A stretch of DNA of 64,000 nt, from positions 1 to 64,000 of the forward strand of contig WBMV01007263.1 of assembly GCA_013396655.1 (NCBI GenBank), in the 5' to 3' direction. Below the pieces are notes generated by a model that saw nothing but the letters and a program-made list of their open reading frames with translations, did not search any database and was not told where the DNA came from. Positions 1 to 20,447 of this stretch are shown piece by piece (position 1 is the stretch's first letter; the number at the start of each line of letters is the position of its first letter). This DNA is from Campylorhamphus procurvoides. Taxonomy: Eukaryota; Chordata; Aves; Passeriformes; Dendrocolaptidae. The position numbers and the translations under genes were made by a program.

Positions 1-3
1 TAG

Positions 4-4057
<4,054 letters not shown>

Positions 4058-4379
4058 AATGGGCCTTTGCTGCTAAAGGAGCCCACGAACCCGTACTGCT
4101 GTAGCACATATTTGTTACAAAACCCAGTGGCCGGGGGAACTCAACTACTTGAAAGTGTAAAAGCGTTAGAAATGTCTGTGGAAATGTCCTGTCTCTTATT
4201 CACCTGAATGACATTTTGTTTTGTGTGAAATGCTCCTATGATGTCTACAAAATGCTTCTAGACCAGACACCACATCCATGCAGGGTTCAGATCTGTGAAG
4301 CACTTTGTTCTTAATATTTCATTTATTCAAATAGTGAAATTTGTTTGGAGATACTTGCCATGTTTTTAATAATGAAGTA

Positions 4380-4385
4380 AATAAA
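4380..4385 (+). promoter_or_regulatory. Candidate KIF2A poly(A) signal (proximal)
   Basis: A canonical AATAAA lies 323 nt after the KIF2A stop. The cleavage site would be 10-30 nt downstream. The match is seen in the sequence; its use is inferred. Confidence 0.5.
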
Positions 4386-4857
4386 ACTGATTTGAATAAT
4401 GAAGTAAAACATTAAAGGCACAGCACTTCCTTCTGACCATGTTCAGTTTCATTACAAAGACCAGCTGTGCAGTTTAAAATTGTGGCATGCATGCACACCT
4501 CACTCGTGATTTTATATAACTTCTCTTTTCCAGACAGCTGTGCTTACCACTTCCCATCCTGTGCCTTGATGAAGGCTACCTAACCCTAAATATCCTTTCT
4601 GAAGCACAGCCTTAAACTACATTCCTTATTTGTCAATATAAATTACTTCTAGTGTGTGAACATTTTTTATGTGTTTTAATACTTATTTTTAGTGGCTAGT
4701 TTCATTTCACTGAATGTGCCATATCATTTGAACAGGAACTGCAAACTGTTAGGAGTGGATGAACAGCTGGACATTCCATTTTCCTTGTAAAAATCTGGAA
4801 TCTTGTTTTATTTGAATACCATAAAGAATGGTTATATAATTTTAACATTTTATCTGT

Positions 4858-4863
4858 AATAAA
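4858..4863 (+). promoter_or_regulatory. Candidate KIF2A poly(A) signal (distal)
   Basis: AATAAA is followed directly by a genomic A-run to about 4876. It may be a second poly(A) site. The A-run would also favour internal priming in cDNA libraries, so apparent 3' ends here need caution. Confidence 0.4.
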
Positions 4864-5172
4864 AAAAAAAAAAAAACACAAAAATATGACTTAGTTGATG
4901 TATAATAAAGGGTAATGTTAAAGTGCTGAGGAGAGTTGTATCTTAGGATAATGCAGATATACGGTATGTGGTATGGTGTGAGAATGCTGTGTATGGATAT
5001 GTTAACTGTCAAACTTTGGGGATAAATACATCCATACTGGCCTTTCACATACTGTTTTAACTTGGCTTTTAATGCATGACAAACTTACATGTACATTAAT
5101 CGTAGTTTGCAGGTAGTTTGAGTAGTTCTGTTGCTTTAAGAAGTAGCTAATACCTATTTTTCCCTTTGTACA

Positions 5173-5395
5173 GTGCCAGCAGCTGAAAAGTGGGGTGAAA
5201 TTGCATCATTTGACGATTTTGCACAATACCTTTACCTAGCGCTAATAGAAATCCCACAAGTACCTGAATTCTCACAAATGGCGCCATATGTATCAGCACT
5301 TTTTAGATGGTGGCACTCAAGTTATTTTTGCAAGTCAGTATCCAAAAAAGATTGACCTTTCATGTAAGGACTTCTTGTCAAATGAAGAATTGTAG
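5173..5395 (+). other. Unidentified ORF-like patch (two overlapping frames)
   Basis: After a polypyrimidine tract and CAG at about 5172, a 60-codon frame runs to TGA at 5353-5355. It begins PAAEKWGEIASFDDFAQ and contains EIPQVPEFSQMAPY. A second open frame, shifted by one base, runs from 5249 to a TAG at 5393-5395 and contains GGTQVIFASQYPKKIDLS. Both look protein-like and both are CpG-bearing, unlike the flanks. One reading is a decayed coding fragment with a frameshift near 5280-5310. I do not recognise the family, and it could be chance. Confidence 0.25.
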
Positions 5396-5799
5396 ACCTC
5401 TCTAGGAGTTCTCCCTGTTCCCAGGAGTTCGTATCAGCAGACTTTCCCTTGGAACTGTTTAAAAATTACTTTTGGAATACAAGCCTGTTTGTTTCTGCCA
5501 GGCCTGGGAGGGGGAAATAAAGGGAAGGCAATGAAAAGAGAGTTAAATGAGCCAGAACTTCTTGTAGTGTTTAATGTTTGTATCTCCCATAGAAAGGTAG
5601 GCTATGGGAACCTCTTGTCGCATCATGGTTAATAATAAAAAACCCTCCTGTGTGTAAACATAAAAACTGAGATAATGTAGATTTTACATAATGTGTTTAA
5701 TAAATTAAGCTATTAAACGAATAATATCTGAGAATTTTTGTTATGGTTTGGGAAAGGTTTAAATTTGTCAGCACATCAGTTACATTTTTGAAAAAGTCT

Positions 5800-5833
5800 C
5801 TGAATTCTGGAGCAAACTGAATTCTGGAGCAAA
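5800..5833. repeat. 17-bp tandem duplication
   Basis: CTGAATTCTGGAGCAAA occurs twice head to tail. It is short, perfect and recent-looking, with no known role. Confidence 0.9.
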
Positions 5834-7771
5834 CTCTTCTGTACAGGTTTGTCATATAGGAGGAAGTTCCTATATGTCCTGACTTCAGTTTTGCAGCATG
5901 TCTTGAAAGAAACATCACACTTCTCAACATTTAGGAATGTTGTCCGTCACAGTTAAAAGAAAAAAAAACACATGAAAAGGAACACAGTAGCTTCTGTTAG
6001 CAGGTCATAGTACAGGTTATTGTACAATACCAGAGGCTTCATTTGAAGCTGCTCCAAGAGAATTTTCTTTCTAAAGAGCCACGGATAATTGAGACATCCT
6101 ACATGAGTAACAGTGGCTTCCATACTATTCGTCCATGCAACCTAAAGCCACAACCAAGCTGTGGCTTTCTGCTGGCACCAAAGGGGACAGGAAGAACAGA
6201 AGCTGCTGAAATTTCAGCAGCTTTTCATTAAGCTTTTTAATTACCTGTATCCTGCCAGGTAGCACATTCAAGCTGTGTCTGCAGCCAGTCTTTGTGCCAG
6301 AGCCTGCTGTGTGATCTACACTGACACTGAAGCAGTGAGAATCAAGATAACCTGATATGGCTTGTTAATGGCACCTGACTTCCTGTAGCCCACTGCCATT
6401 AGGGACTGGAACTACTTTTAACAGGACTCAGGCAAACTAATCCTCAATTCCTGTCCTGTCAAACAAAAGCATTTATGAAGTGTGACATATGAAGTGTCCC
6501 CAGCATTTGTTCCTTCTGTGTCAGCCTGAGCATGTTCCTTGTGGCTACTTACCCAACTCATAATTTGGTTTTGCATGCAGTGAAGCAGCAGGAGAATTAC
6601 TGAATTATTAAACTGTGAAACAAATGAGCAATTCAGTTTTTGAGGTCAACATCTCAGGATGCCTGCAAATTCAAGTCTATTTCTGTACATGCTTCCAAAT
6701 CAATGTCTTTTAAAGAACTGCCAGGGAATGTCAATGGTGGTGCTAGTTGGGCCTCAAGATGCTAATTTGCCTCTTTTCCACTTAACTGTTGTCTTATGGA
6801 AAGAGATATCACGCTATACCTGGAAAAAATGACATGGTAGTTAATAGGCAGGGTGATGCCTTCACCCCCACAAGATGCTACAGCTAATAGCTGATGCTTT
6901 TGACTGCTGCTATGCAGAGTTAATACAAACTTCCTTGGGAACGCTCTGCCTTGTCCTTAAATATATATAAACAAAACTACATTAAGACACTCCAGTACCT
7001 TTGAGAGGATGCAGGAATGCATTGCTTTAAGTCTCACTGAAAACAGCTGCTTCAACTTAGTTGGTAAAAAAAACAAACAACTCTTCTGTCTGTTCTTTTG
7101 AGATGTGGCCCTTCAGTAGTTTTCTTCTGGTTACTACAGTGGGGGAAGAGAGGGTAAAAGTGACTACACTGGTAGTTTCACAGACCTCAATAATATTTCT
7201 GTAAGTGATAGCAAGGTCACAAGATAAATGCTCTCATTCCTGAGAAGCAGTACTGGGACTTTTCAAGCAGCAGATTACTAACAGACTTGGAATGGGGGTA
7301 GTAGTTACTGGAGGACAATTGGAAGAGACAGGCATTTTAAATGTAAAGGAAGTGCTTAAAGACACTTTAAAAAAAACAAAAAACAAAGGGAATGATCACA
7401 GCTCCATTTTTGTTGTCTAGACCAGTTATGAGTTGTACTGTCAAGTATTGTGCAAGAATATACTGAGGTGAAGTCCACGATCAGAGAACAGATTTCAATT
7501 AAGGCAGCATCAATCCAGTTTTGGGTATATTTAGAGACCCACTGTCTCGAGGAAGTCCAGCACCTTACTTTAACTGTGAAAGCATTTACTGCTTTTAAAA
7601 TACCAAGCAGCAGCAGCTTGCCTGCTGTCTGTGATAAAACTGCATCTAACATCTTAATAAAAGCCCAAGAGTATACACCGTATTTTGTGCACTGCTCTTA
7701 AGGGAAGAGCTTGTCCCACTGCATTCATTCTGGTTGGCAAAAAGCAACACTTTTCATTCTTCTAGTAGGAT

Positions 7772-12540
<4,769 letters not shown>

Positions 12541-12986
12541 NNNNNNNNNNNNNNNNNNNNNNNNNNNNNNNNNNNNNNNNNNNNNNNNNNNNNNNNNNNN
12601 NNNNNNNNNNNNNNNNNNNNNNNNNNNNNNNNNNNNNNNNNNNNNNNNNNNNNNNNNNNNNNNNNNNNNNNNNNNNNNNNNNNNNNNNNNNNNNNNNNNN
12701 NNNNNNNNNNNNNNNNNNNNNNNNNNNNNNNNNNNNNNNNNNNNNNNNNNNNNNNNNNNNNNNNNNNNNNNNNNNNNNNNNNNNNNNNNNNNNNNNNNNN
12801 NNNNNNNNNNNNNNNNNNNNNNNNNNNNNNNNNNNNNNNNNNNNNNNNNNNNNNNNNNNNNNNNNNNNNNNNNNNNNNNNNNNNNNNNNNNNNNNNNNNN
12901 NNNNNNNNNNNNNNNNNNNNNNNNNNNNNNNNNNNNNNNNNNNNNNNNNNNNNNNNNNNNNNNNNNNNNNNNNNNNNNNNNNNNNN
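12541..12986. other. Assembly gap (446 N)
   Basis: A run of N at the centre of the CpG island. It hides the DIMT1 start codon and probably its transcription start. All long open frames through it are artefacts of N. Confidence 1.
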
Positions 12987-13214
12987 GGGGGAGAAGTACA
13001 GTCTGCTCTTTCAGACCTTTCTGGAAAAGGGTTAGAGGGATTTGGGGGTTGGTCTTGTCCCCCCTTATGAGATTGACTTTTGGTCGACAGTGCGTGTCCG
13101 CTTCTGTGCTGGTGCTGTTTTTTGTGGACTAGAGCAAGAATGTGTGTCCCAAAAGAGTGCTGATCCACCTCCTCCTGGCCCCTTCCCCAGCCACCCCTTG
13201 TTCTTTCTCTGTTC

Positions 13215-13215
13215 N
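13215..13215. other. Single-N contig join
   Basis: TCTGTTC ends at 13214 on the left... the left side ends TCTGTTC and the right side begins TCTGTTC, a 7-bp overlap left unmerged around the N. Confidence 0.8.
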
Positions 13216-13795
13216 TCTGTTCCAGCCCCAGCAGCCCGTGGCTCGCTGCACAGCCACCAGCACATTAGCCCCACATCCTCCGGGGAGCTCCGCTGTGGCA
13301 CGGAGCGGGATGGGTGCCGGATGAAGGCGCGGATTCTGGGAGCCAGCTGCCGGCTGCTCGGCGTGCCTGGGGGGCGAGGGGAAGGGAGACAGCCCGGAGA
13401 GGTACCCTGCGCGGGCAGGGAGCAAGGGGAGCCCGAGGGACGGGGCGCTGTTCCCAGAGTGCCTCCTGCGGCCCCGCGCTGCTCTGTGCTCTGTGCCCTG
13501 TGCCGGCACGGCCCCCGCTGTCCGGCGCCACCCGCGGCCAGGACGGTGTGCAGGGCGCCCAGGGCCGCTTTCCGCCCGTAAGGCCCGGGGGCGCAGCGAG
13601 CCATTCCCATTCCCACTGCAGCTGGAATGCCGGGAGCAGCTGCGGGGCACCGCCGCCCGGCTCCGGGCTGGCAAAGGTCGAGTCACTGAGCGTTAGGGGC
13701 GGTAGCACTTTGCTTTTCATATATCTGTTGTATTTCCTACTTTCCTATATATGTATTCTTAGCTTTACGCACCGACGATAACTCCGCGCCTCTCC

Positions 13796-13796
13796 N
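13796..13796. other. Single ambiguous base
   Basis: One N in the CpG island, with only a 2-bp (CC) overlap of its flanks. It may be a join or an uncalled base. Confidence 0.9.
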
Positions 13797-13827
13797 CCGT
13801 GCCCCCGTTGACGCGCCTCGAGCCGGC

Positions 13828-14005
13828 GCGGTGTGCGTGTCCTCCTGGTGCAGGGTGTGCGTGTCCTCCTCCTGCCCTTCTCGGTGCGCTGTGCACCCCT
13901 CGGTGTGCCTGGGCGCTGTTGTGCGCCCCACTCGGTGTGCCTGGCCTCTTGGATGTTGTGTGCCCCCCTCGGTGCTGTTGTGTGCCTGCCCTCCAGAGCG
14001 TCCGT
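13828..14005. repeat. Degenerate GC-rich minisatellite-like tract
   Basis: Imperfect repeats of units such as GTGTGCGTGTCCTCCT, CTCGGTGTGCCTGG and GTGCTGTTGTGTGCCTG follow one another. Open frames across it on both strands result from the repetitive, stop-poor composition. Confidence 0.65.
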
Positions 14006-14060
14006 GCCCGCCGCGTTTCCAGCCCCTCTGCATCGCCCCCGGGGATCAGACAGTGCGGCC

Positions 14061-16044
14061 TCCCTTGCCTTTTATATTGGCACTGGCCAAGGGTGTGCTC
14101 AGAGCTGGAAAGAAGTAATTGCTACTTTATTCCCGGGAACTCTTTCCCGCTTTGTTCTTGAAACAGTTTTTAGTCGGGGTAAAATTAACGATAAGGCATC
14201 GAAGGTATATGAGACATTAAGCTGCATGGTTTGCTGTCAAAACTTGTTTTGTTTTTCGTTTTTTTTTCTTGCGGGGAAAAGCATATATTGGCCTTCTCTG
14301 AAAGCCATTATTTTCTTCTTGCAGGCTAAAGAACAGCAGGTTTTGTGCACAGCAGTCTTCCCTTCATCAGACGCAGGCTAAGTGCAGCAGTGGTGAGTTA
14401 TTTCTCCAGTTTGTTACCTCAAAAGACTGTAAAATGCAAGATGTGCCTTGTTCCCATGTCTCATAGATGAAGTCAGGTCTGTAATGTATTTGAGTGGCTT
14501 TCAAATTAGCATCTGTAATGTCTGAGAACTACCCGAGTTTTTGCAAATAGCATGTTCCCTGTGGATTTTGGTTTCATGAAACTTCATTTGAGCGCCAGGT
14601 TTTTCACCGCTCTCTGGTTTTCTTGTCTCACTCTTTCATTGTACTGGTCTGCAGACGGGCATTTACTATCAAATGACACAGAAAACGTTTTTGCCACCTA
14701 TGCTTTACATATAAACTTTTGAAACTGTATGATCAGAAGTAGAATTTAATTGTAGTTAAACTGAAATGGCTTAAACCCATTCCAGAGCATGAGGCCTGAC
14801 TGAAAGTTGCATTACCGTCTAAGCTGTTGTGCATTAGTTGTTCTGAAGTGTTCTATCATGTGTTTTTGAAAATCAGTTAAAACGAAGTGAATTAGGAAGA
14901 AGTTAGGGAATGAGACTGACCTTGTGATATTGATTATCCTATAAACTTATTGTTAAAAGTTAAAAATATTCCTCTGTTGTCTGTGCATCCATTTTGCTTT
15001 TTCTGTGTCATCAGTAGTGAAGCCTGTGACAGTCTCTTCTGAATTATATCCAAGTTAATCCTTGAAATGGTCCCACTCATTTTTTTACTGCCAATTTTTT
15101 CTGCTAGGTTTTTTTGGTCACTTTGGTGCTTTCTGTTTAACCTGAAAGGCTATTCTTCCCCTGAGATTTTTTTAATATAGTCTGACTTGCTTCCCTTACC
15201 TTGTCAGCCTTTCTCACTGCTGTCCTTTATTCCTCTGTTCCTTGGTATTCTTTGTTCTTCTATTCTTTGTGTCTTGTGCAGGCTTTATTCAGACCTAGGT
15301 TTTAGTTTAAGTGCTACATGTTTGTAAAAATGAAATTTTGGAAGTTTTATTTCTCTATTTCTGTCAGTATCAGTATGGAAAAAAACCCCCTCAAAATCTT
15401 TCCTGCTTAGACATTTTTGTCTTCTTTGCTGTGGTTTAAATTGTGCAAACTGTAGGTAGTCTTGTTCGTTTACATAAAGAAAAATTAGTATGTTGTTTTT
15501 GAAAAGTCTTAGTAGTGCCTGGCAGTCATTGGGTTTTTGGTGATTGCTGTAGTCATTCATGGTTTTGTGTAGTACCTTTGAAAGACAGAATACTACTAGT
15601 GCTTTTTGGTTACCTACTCAGTAGTACTAACATATGGCATGATTGACACAGATAGTAAAATGTTAGAAAAGAGATTCATGGAAAAATCTGTAGGAGGCTG
15701 AAGAGAGTGAACAATGTAACTACCGACTTTTTCTGAATCTGAAGGTATATTTGCCTAATGGGTTTTATCAGTATTGCTGTAAATGCTAGCATTCCTGTTA
15801 CTTCTTGTTACCACAAGAAGGTGTTCTTGTGGCTTTTCAGCATGGAAACTTTGTTTTTCACATTTTCCCTAAAACAAATGTGCTGTGGCAGACTGTTGTA
15901 AATTTCTACTTGAACCTCCCATGCTGGAGTATGTGGCTATGTCGTTGTTTATTAGCTGTATAATCTGACAAGAGGCAGAAACTCATCTTTGTAAGAAGTC
16001 TTCTAGTTTTAAGTGTCTGTGAAGTTTTCTCTTAGCTTCCACTT
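14061..16044. other. Sequence between CpG island and first CR1 fragment
   Basis: A/T-rich sequence, probably the 5' intron of IPO11 if that gene starts in the CpG island. One interval (14325-14392) is bounded by a good acceptor and donor and could be a 5'UTR exon; nothing else stands out. Confidence 0.4.
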
Positions 16045-16278
16045 CATTAAACAAGTCCTCAACCTCTCCTCATAGTTAATTTGCTTTAGACCCCAGACTA
16101 TCTTGGTAGCTCTAGCTTCTCTCGAGTTTCTTCCTTCTTGAACTGAGGAAAGGGAGAACTGTGAGAACCAAACTGGAGACAGTGTTCTAGAAGCAGTCTC
16201 AGACACTGAGTGAAAGGGGATAATGACATCTCCAGAGGTCCTGTGCTCTTAAGATACCCCAGGATATATTTGTGCTAT
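16045..16278 (-). mobile_element. CR1 LINE fragment (ORF2 part), antisense
   Basis: Recognisable as the reverse complement of the CR1 reverse-transcriptase 3' region: successive matches to the consensus pattern around CTCAACCTCTCCTCATAG, TTTAGACCCCAGAC and CCTTCTTGAACTGAGG, then a stretch ending in CCCCAGGATATATTTG. It is diverged and lacks the terminal CR1 octamers, so it is a dead 5'- and 3'-truncated copy. Confidence 0.65.
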
Positions 16279-16954
16279 GGTCAGTGAGAACACATTGTTT
16301 TGTGTGATACATTTACCGCTTTGTCTCTGTCTGGTTTCATAAAATCATAACTGAATACATTTTTGCAGCTTATTACAGTGGGAAATAGTTTATTGAATTC
16401 CTGGCAAAAGGAAATAGAATTGTTTGTATGTAAGCAAGTTGTTATATTGCATTCTCTGAAGTCCAGAAAAAGCAAAGCATGGATGGATTTAGTTATTGAA
16501 TCCTTCCCCTACAGATGTATAGCAGTCCTTGATTTCTTTTCACAACTGATGTGTTTTTAAAATTAGGATGTCTTTTGGTGTGATGGGAAAAACCTGTATC
16601 AAAAACATTGACTGCACAGGATAAAACAATAAACTAGCATGGCTAGTGAAAACTAGAATATTTAGGACACTTGGAATATACTTCCTTATCTGCGTTTGCA
16701 GATACTTCCTTAAAAGGGAATTAAAGAAAGAAGAGTACAGCAGAAGTGTGTCTTGCATTTTTGTCAGTGAAAGAAAATGAAGTAGATCAGAAGTGAGAAT
16801 GGAGGGGTAGGACATTGAGAGGTAAGGATAAGGATCTGATATTGGTACATGTTGTTTCTGAAGACACTAACTCATTGTGCTGAGAGGTGGGATTTGATCT
16901 GTTGTTGTAGTTACAGGGGCCGGGACTAGTATATCACTATGTGGGTATAACCAA

Positions 16955-17610
16955 AACTGTGAAGATCCTCTATGTCATTTCTGATGAACTGTTAATAATG
17001 GACAGTTTGCAGCAGCCGCCCAGGGCACACCTGACACCTCGGGCTACAAGCTGGGTGCTAGAGAACCCTGGGAGGCACCCGTTTTAACTCCCCTCCCGGG
17101 AGGTATCACCACTTTCACACCCAGCCTGAGGGGTCATGTCTGCTAATGAGCCATTAAGGACTGGCACAATAGTCAGTTGCAATGACCTAGACCATCAAAG
17201 ATTCCAAAAATATCCCGTGACTCACAAAGTTAAATCACCCATTGTGAAACTCCCTGCCCTTGGGGGAGGTACTGGGCATTCCCACCTGAGCTAAGCATAT
17301 ATAATCTTTGGGATTTGGGACTTCTGGTGTCACTCGTGAGATCCAGAGGAGGACCAGAAGCTCAACAAGATTGAGGCAGTGACTCTCATCAAGACTCTGA
17401 CCATCATCCTCACCAACAGGTTTCTTTTCCTTTTATTTTGCACTCAGGGGGACCATGTGGCACTAAGCACAGTGGCTAATGAACACCATTGTGTTGTGCC
17501 CCAGGGTGCTGAGTTATACATCTGGTTTTGTGGGTTAAAACCAGTTTTCCTCTGTATCATTCTATTTATTGTAATCTTTTTAGTAAATTGTAACTCCTGT
17601 GATCTCTCTT
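16955..17610 (+). mobile_element. Probable solo LTR of an endogenous retrovirus
   Basis: A block of different composition from its flanks carries a TATATAA box at 17298-17304, then CTTCTGGTGTCACTCGTGAG, TGAGTTATACATCTGG and a T-rich tail with TTTAGTAAATTG. This is the U3-R-U5-like layout of avian ERVL-type LTRs. No gag, pol or env sequence adjoins it, so it is a solo LTR. Exact ends and target duplication could not be fixed. Segments at 17113-17130 and 17266-17285 recur in inverse orientation at 46319-46336 and 46247-46266. Confidence 0.5.
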
Positions 17611-19605
17611 GAGTTGGCTTTGCCTTTAAACCAGCAAGTGTGTGTTGCTTATCTTCTAGGTGTAACTGAGTTTGTTTATTTTCCTGTCAAATGAGTCTTG
17701 AGAATATGCTATATTCAGTATTGTGATATTCAGTGGGATCTTGGACAGCAGCTCTTTCTTGTTGTGTGTGATTAGTCTTTTTTCTCAGACAAGAACAAAT
17801 TTTGACATGGCATGTTTGGGTTTACAACTGTTAGTATTGAATGCTTTCTAGTGGAAGGGGTTTATTTTCCTTCCACTGCAACACTGTATGCGTGCAACTG
17901 AGTTGTCACAGCAGTGGATAGGAACTACAGAAGAGCAGCAAAAAGCAACCGACTGTCCTGAAATTTCTCAGTGTTTATTGTGAAATTTAATATTTATTAA
18001 GGTATGAGCTGATGCCCTCCTTGAGTCAACTGTCTTTACAGAGGGTATGCAGAGTATAAGTTCCTAATAGGTTTTCTACTAGTGGGAAGGGAAAACATGG
18101 AGAGATTTTGTCAGAGTTGAATTTGCATGCTGGGACCTGAGCCTGTAATGGCTTGACACTGTTGGAGTTCACATACTGCTCCTTCCTCATGTAGCGTCTT
18201 CCCGTGTTTGTGGAACACTGTGCTCAGGTGGCTTGACTTTTTGGCTTATTTGAGGTTTTTTTTTTTGTTGTGTGCCTTCTGCCTTTTTTGGGAAGTTATG
18301 GCTCAGTGATGATGTGTAAGTTTGCTCAAAGTTTACTTCACTTAGGAGAAGGACAGTGAAATAGAAGCTGCTTGTGTCTGTTCTGCCTGCTTTTTTATAC
18401 CTAGAACATTAACTTGGCTACCAACGTGGTGTGAAAATGATTGGGTCACTTTGTTTGATCCAAACCAAAATTACATTTTTCCCACTTTTTCCAGCTTTAG
18501 GTATTTAGGGAATGTGGGGAGAAGCAGAGAGTAATACTATTTATTTTGATGACCATACTTCTTTGTATTAGCCTAATTTTGTAGCTAGCTTAAACCACAA
18601 ATTCAAGATTGGTTCAAGGTAGTTTTTTTGATTTTTTTTATTTCTTTTTCTTTTCCATTTTCCTTTTTTTTATAAAAAGAAAATAATTGTAGAAGTAAGG
18701 GTGGTGATTTACTAGAGTAAAATAGAAACTGTTTAGAGGAATTTCTGAGATGTAAAGGCAGTGAACAGCTCTTTGTTCTGATCATAAGTTTGCAATTGAC
18801 TTTGCAAAATCTCAGCTGTAATGAAGCATTTTTGCTATTCGTGCATTTTACTATTTGTATTTACTACATGTTTGTTAATGTTTTTCCAGTTAATTTTTTG
18901 CCACCCAAATCATACAGCATATACCACCTGAATATTTTACAGTATTTATAAACCTTATCTAAAAGTCACCCGATCTTCAGGGAGATTATTATTTTTTAAT
19001 TTGATTTTGCTTGTGACAGCCTCATCCAATGGTATATGAGGAATGTTGTTTAAATGGGCCAAAAAGGAACTGTGCAGATTCATTGAAGACTGATCTCTTG
19101 AGGGCTATTAAATTTTCTGCCTCTTACTAGCAAATCCTTGAACCAGAGTTTTCTGTATGGTAGGAGAGCATTTTGCAGAAGTGTCCTGACATGGGTATCT
19201 GCTACGGTTTTGACAGAGAAAGAACATTGGCTTAAGTGGAATTTTGTTCTGACCCACTGAGGTTGGTTTGAGTTTTCTTGAGTTTTTTTTTTTTTGAGCA
19301 GCAATAGTTGCTCCAGTTTTTACGTGGAAATATAAGCCTTTTCAAGAATGAGAAGCATTAATAAAAAAAGAAGCTTTGCAAATATTTCTCTTTGATTTTT
19401 TTTGGTGTTTGTTTTTTATTGTCTTTAGAGGTACCAAGCTAATAATTTTGAAATAAGACAATGGAAAAAGCCTCCCTATTTTTGTGTTCATACTTTACCA
19501 ACTTCACTAACAGTGTGTCTTCTGATAAGAACTGTTCTAAATGAAGTATATAAATTTTTTGTAGAAGCAAAACTCTTGAGTTTTCCCTCCCTCTTTTTAA
19601 ATACA
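17611..19605. other. Non-coding interval upstream of IPO11 coding exons
   Basis: A/T-rich sequence with several T-runs. No exon, RNA gene or mobile element is recognised. Confidence 0.5.
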
Positions 19606-19765
19606 TTATCCCAGAGGTGCTACCACCATGACTGATGGGCTCAGCCTTGGCCAGTGATGTGTCTGTCTTGGCATTAGCTCTTTGGGGCTGGGAGAAGCTT
19701 CTGGCAGCTTCTCACAGAAGACACCCCTGTAGCCCCCACTACCAAGACCTGGCCATGCATGGTTA
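19606..19765. mobile_element. Possible LTR/ERV-derived fragment
   Basis: A G+C-richer block containing GGGCTCAGCCTTGGCCAG, GGGAGAAGCTTCTGGCAG and CCCCTGTAGCCCCCAC stands out from A/T-rich flanks. It resembles a repeated avian LTR segment, but this rests on memory of the pattern only. Confidence 0.35.
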
Positions 19766-20190
19766 AGGGAGAAAGATTAAAAGATTCATCTCATAAGAAG
19801 TATAAAGCAGAGAAGTTGTCAGTTGTTCAGCTCAATTACTGCTGTAAAGAGAAATCTGATTTTGTGGTTCATTGGTTTGAAAGTAGACTTTCTTTAACCT
19901 TAGGACCTTCAATTTTTGGTCAATTTTTGTTGAGGATGATTGACAGATTAGGAGTTCTTAGGGTTTTTTATTTTTTTTTTTAACTGTGTAGGGCTAATTC
20001 TGATAGAAGAAGTCTTTAATATTGTTACTAGTTTTGTTGTTAAGGTGGTTTTCTCAAAAAACCCAAAGCTTTAAACCTACATCAGAATAAAATTTTGTTT
20101 CTTCAGCTTTCTTACCATTGTTGTAACAATTTTGATCTCATTTTTTTTCCCTGAAGATGGAAAAATAAATTTTTTTCACATTAAAAACAA

Positions 20191-20447
20191 ATCATAGAGT
20201 TAGAGTCATTAAAGTTCAAAAAGACCTCAAAGATTGAGTCCAACCTTTGATCGCCACCTTGTCAACTACACCATAATACTAAGTGCCACAGCCAGTTGTT
20301 TCTTGAACCCCACCTGGAATGATGACTCCACCACTTCCCTCAGTAGCCCATTCCAGTGTTTAACAACCCTTTCCATGAAAAATTCTTCCCAGTGTCCAAC
20401 CTGAACCTCCCCTGGTGCAGGTTGAGGCCATTTCCTGTTGTCCTATT
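20191..20447 (-). mobile_element. CR1 LINE 3' end, antisense
   Basis: It starts ATCATAGAGTTAGAGTCATT, a decayed form of the CR1 3' terminus, then AAAAGACCTCAAAGATTGAG, CCAGTGTTTAACAACCCTTT and TTGAGGCCATTTCCTGTTGT. This is the standard order of a CR1 3' end read on the complementary strand. It is 5'-truncated, as most CR1 copies are, and carries no functional ORF. Confidence 0.85.

Larger units (their letters stand above)
4058..4863 (+). other. KIF2A: KIF2A 3'UTR (extent inferred)
   Basis: A/T-rich sequence without a coding exon follows the stop. It contains AATAAA at 4380-4385 and again at 4858-4863, the latter running straight into an A-run. The 3' end could be at either; transcript data are not available. 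Confidence 0.6.
4877..7771. other. KIF2A/DIMT1 tail-to-tail interval
   Basis: No gene can be named here. It should contain the DIMT1 3'UTR on the minus strand. No minus-strand AATAAA was seen between 6240 and 7771; an ATTAAA-type signal (TTTAAT on +) is at 6236-6241. The interval also has an ORF-like patch near 5173-5395 and a 17-bp tandem duplication at 5800-5833. Confidence 0.5.

Noticed and set aside
4580..4592. CTAACCCTAAAT resembling a telomeric repeat
   Set aside because: Less than two units in the KIF2A 3'UTR; chance.
13042..14381. Many overlapping 95-185-codon frames on both strands
   Set aside because: G+C-rich, stop-poor composition and a minisatellite explain them; both strands are open at once and no family is recognisable.
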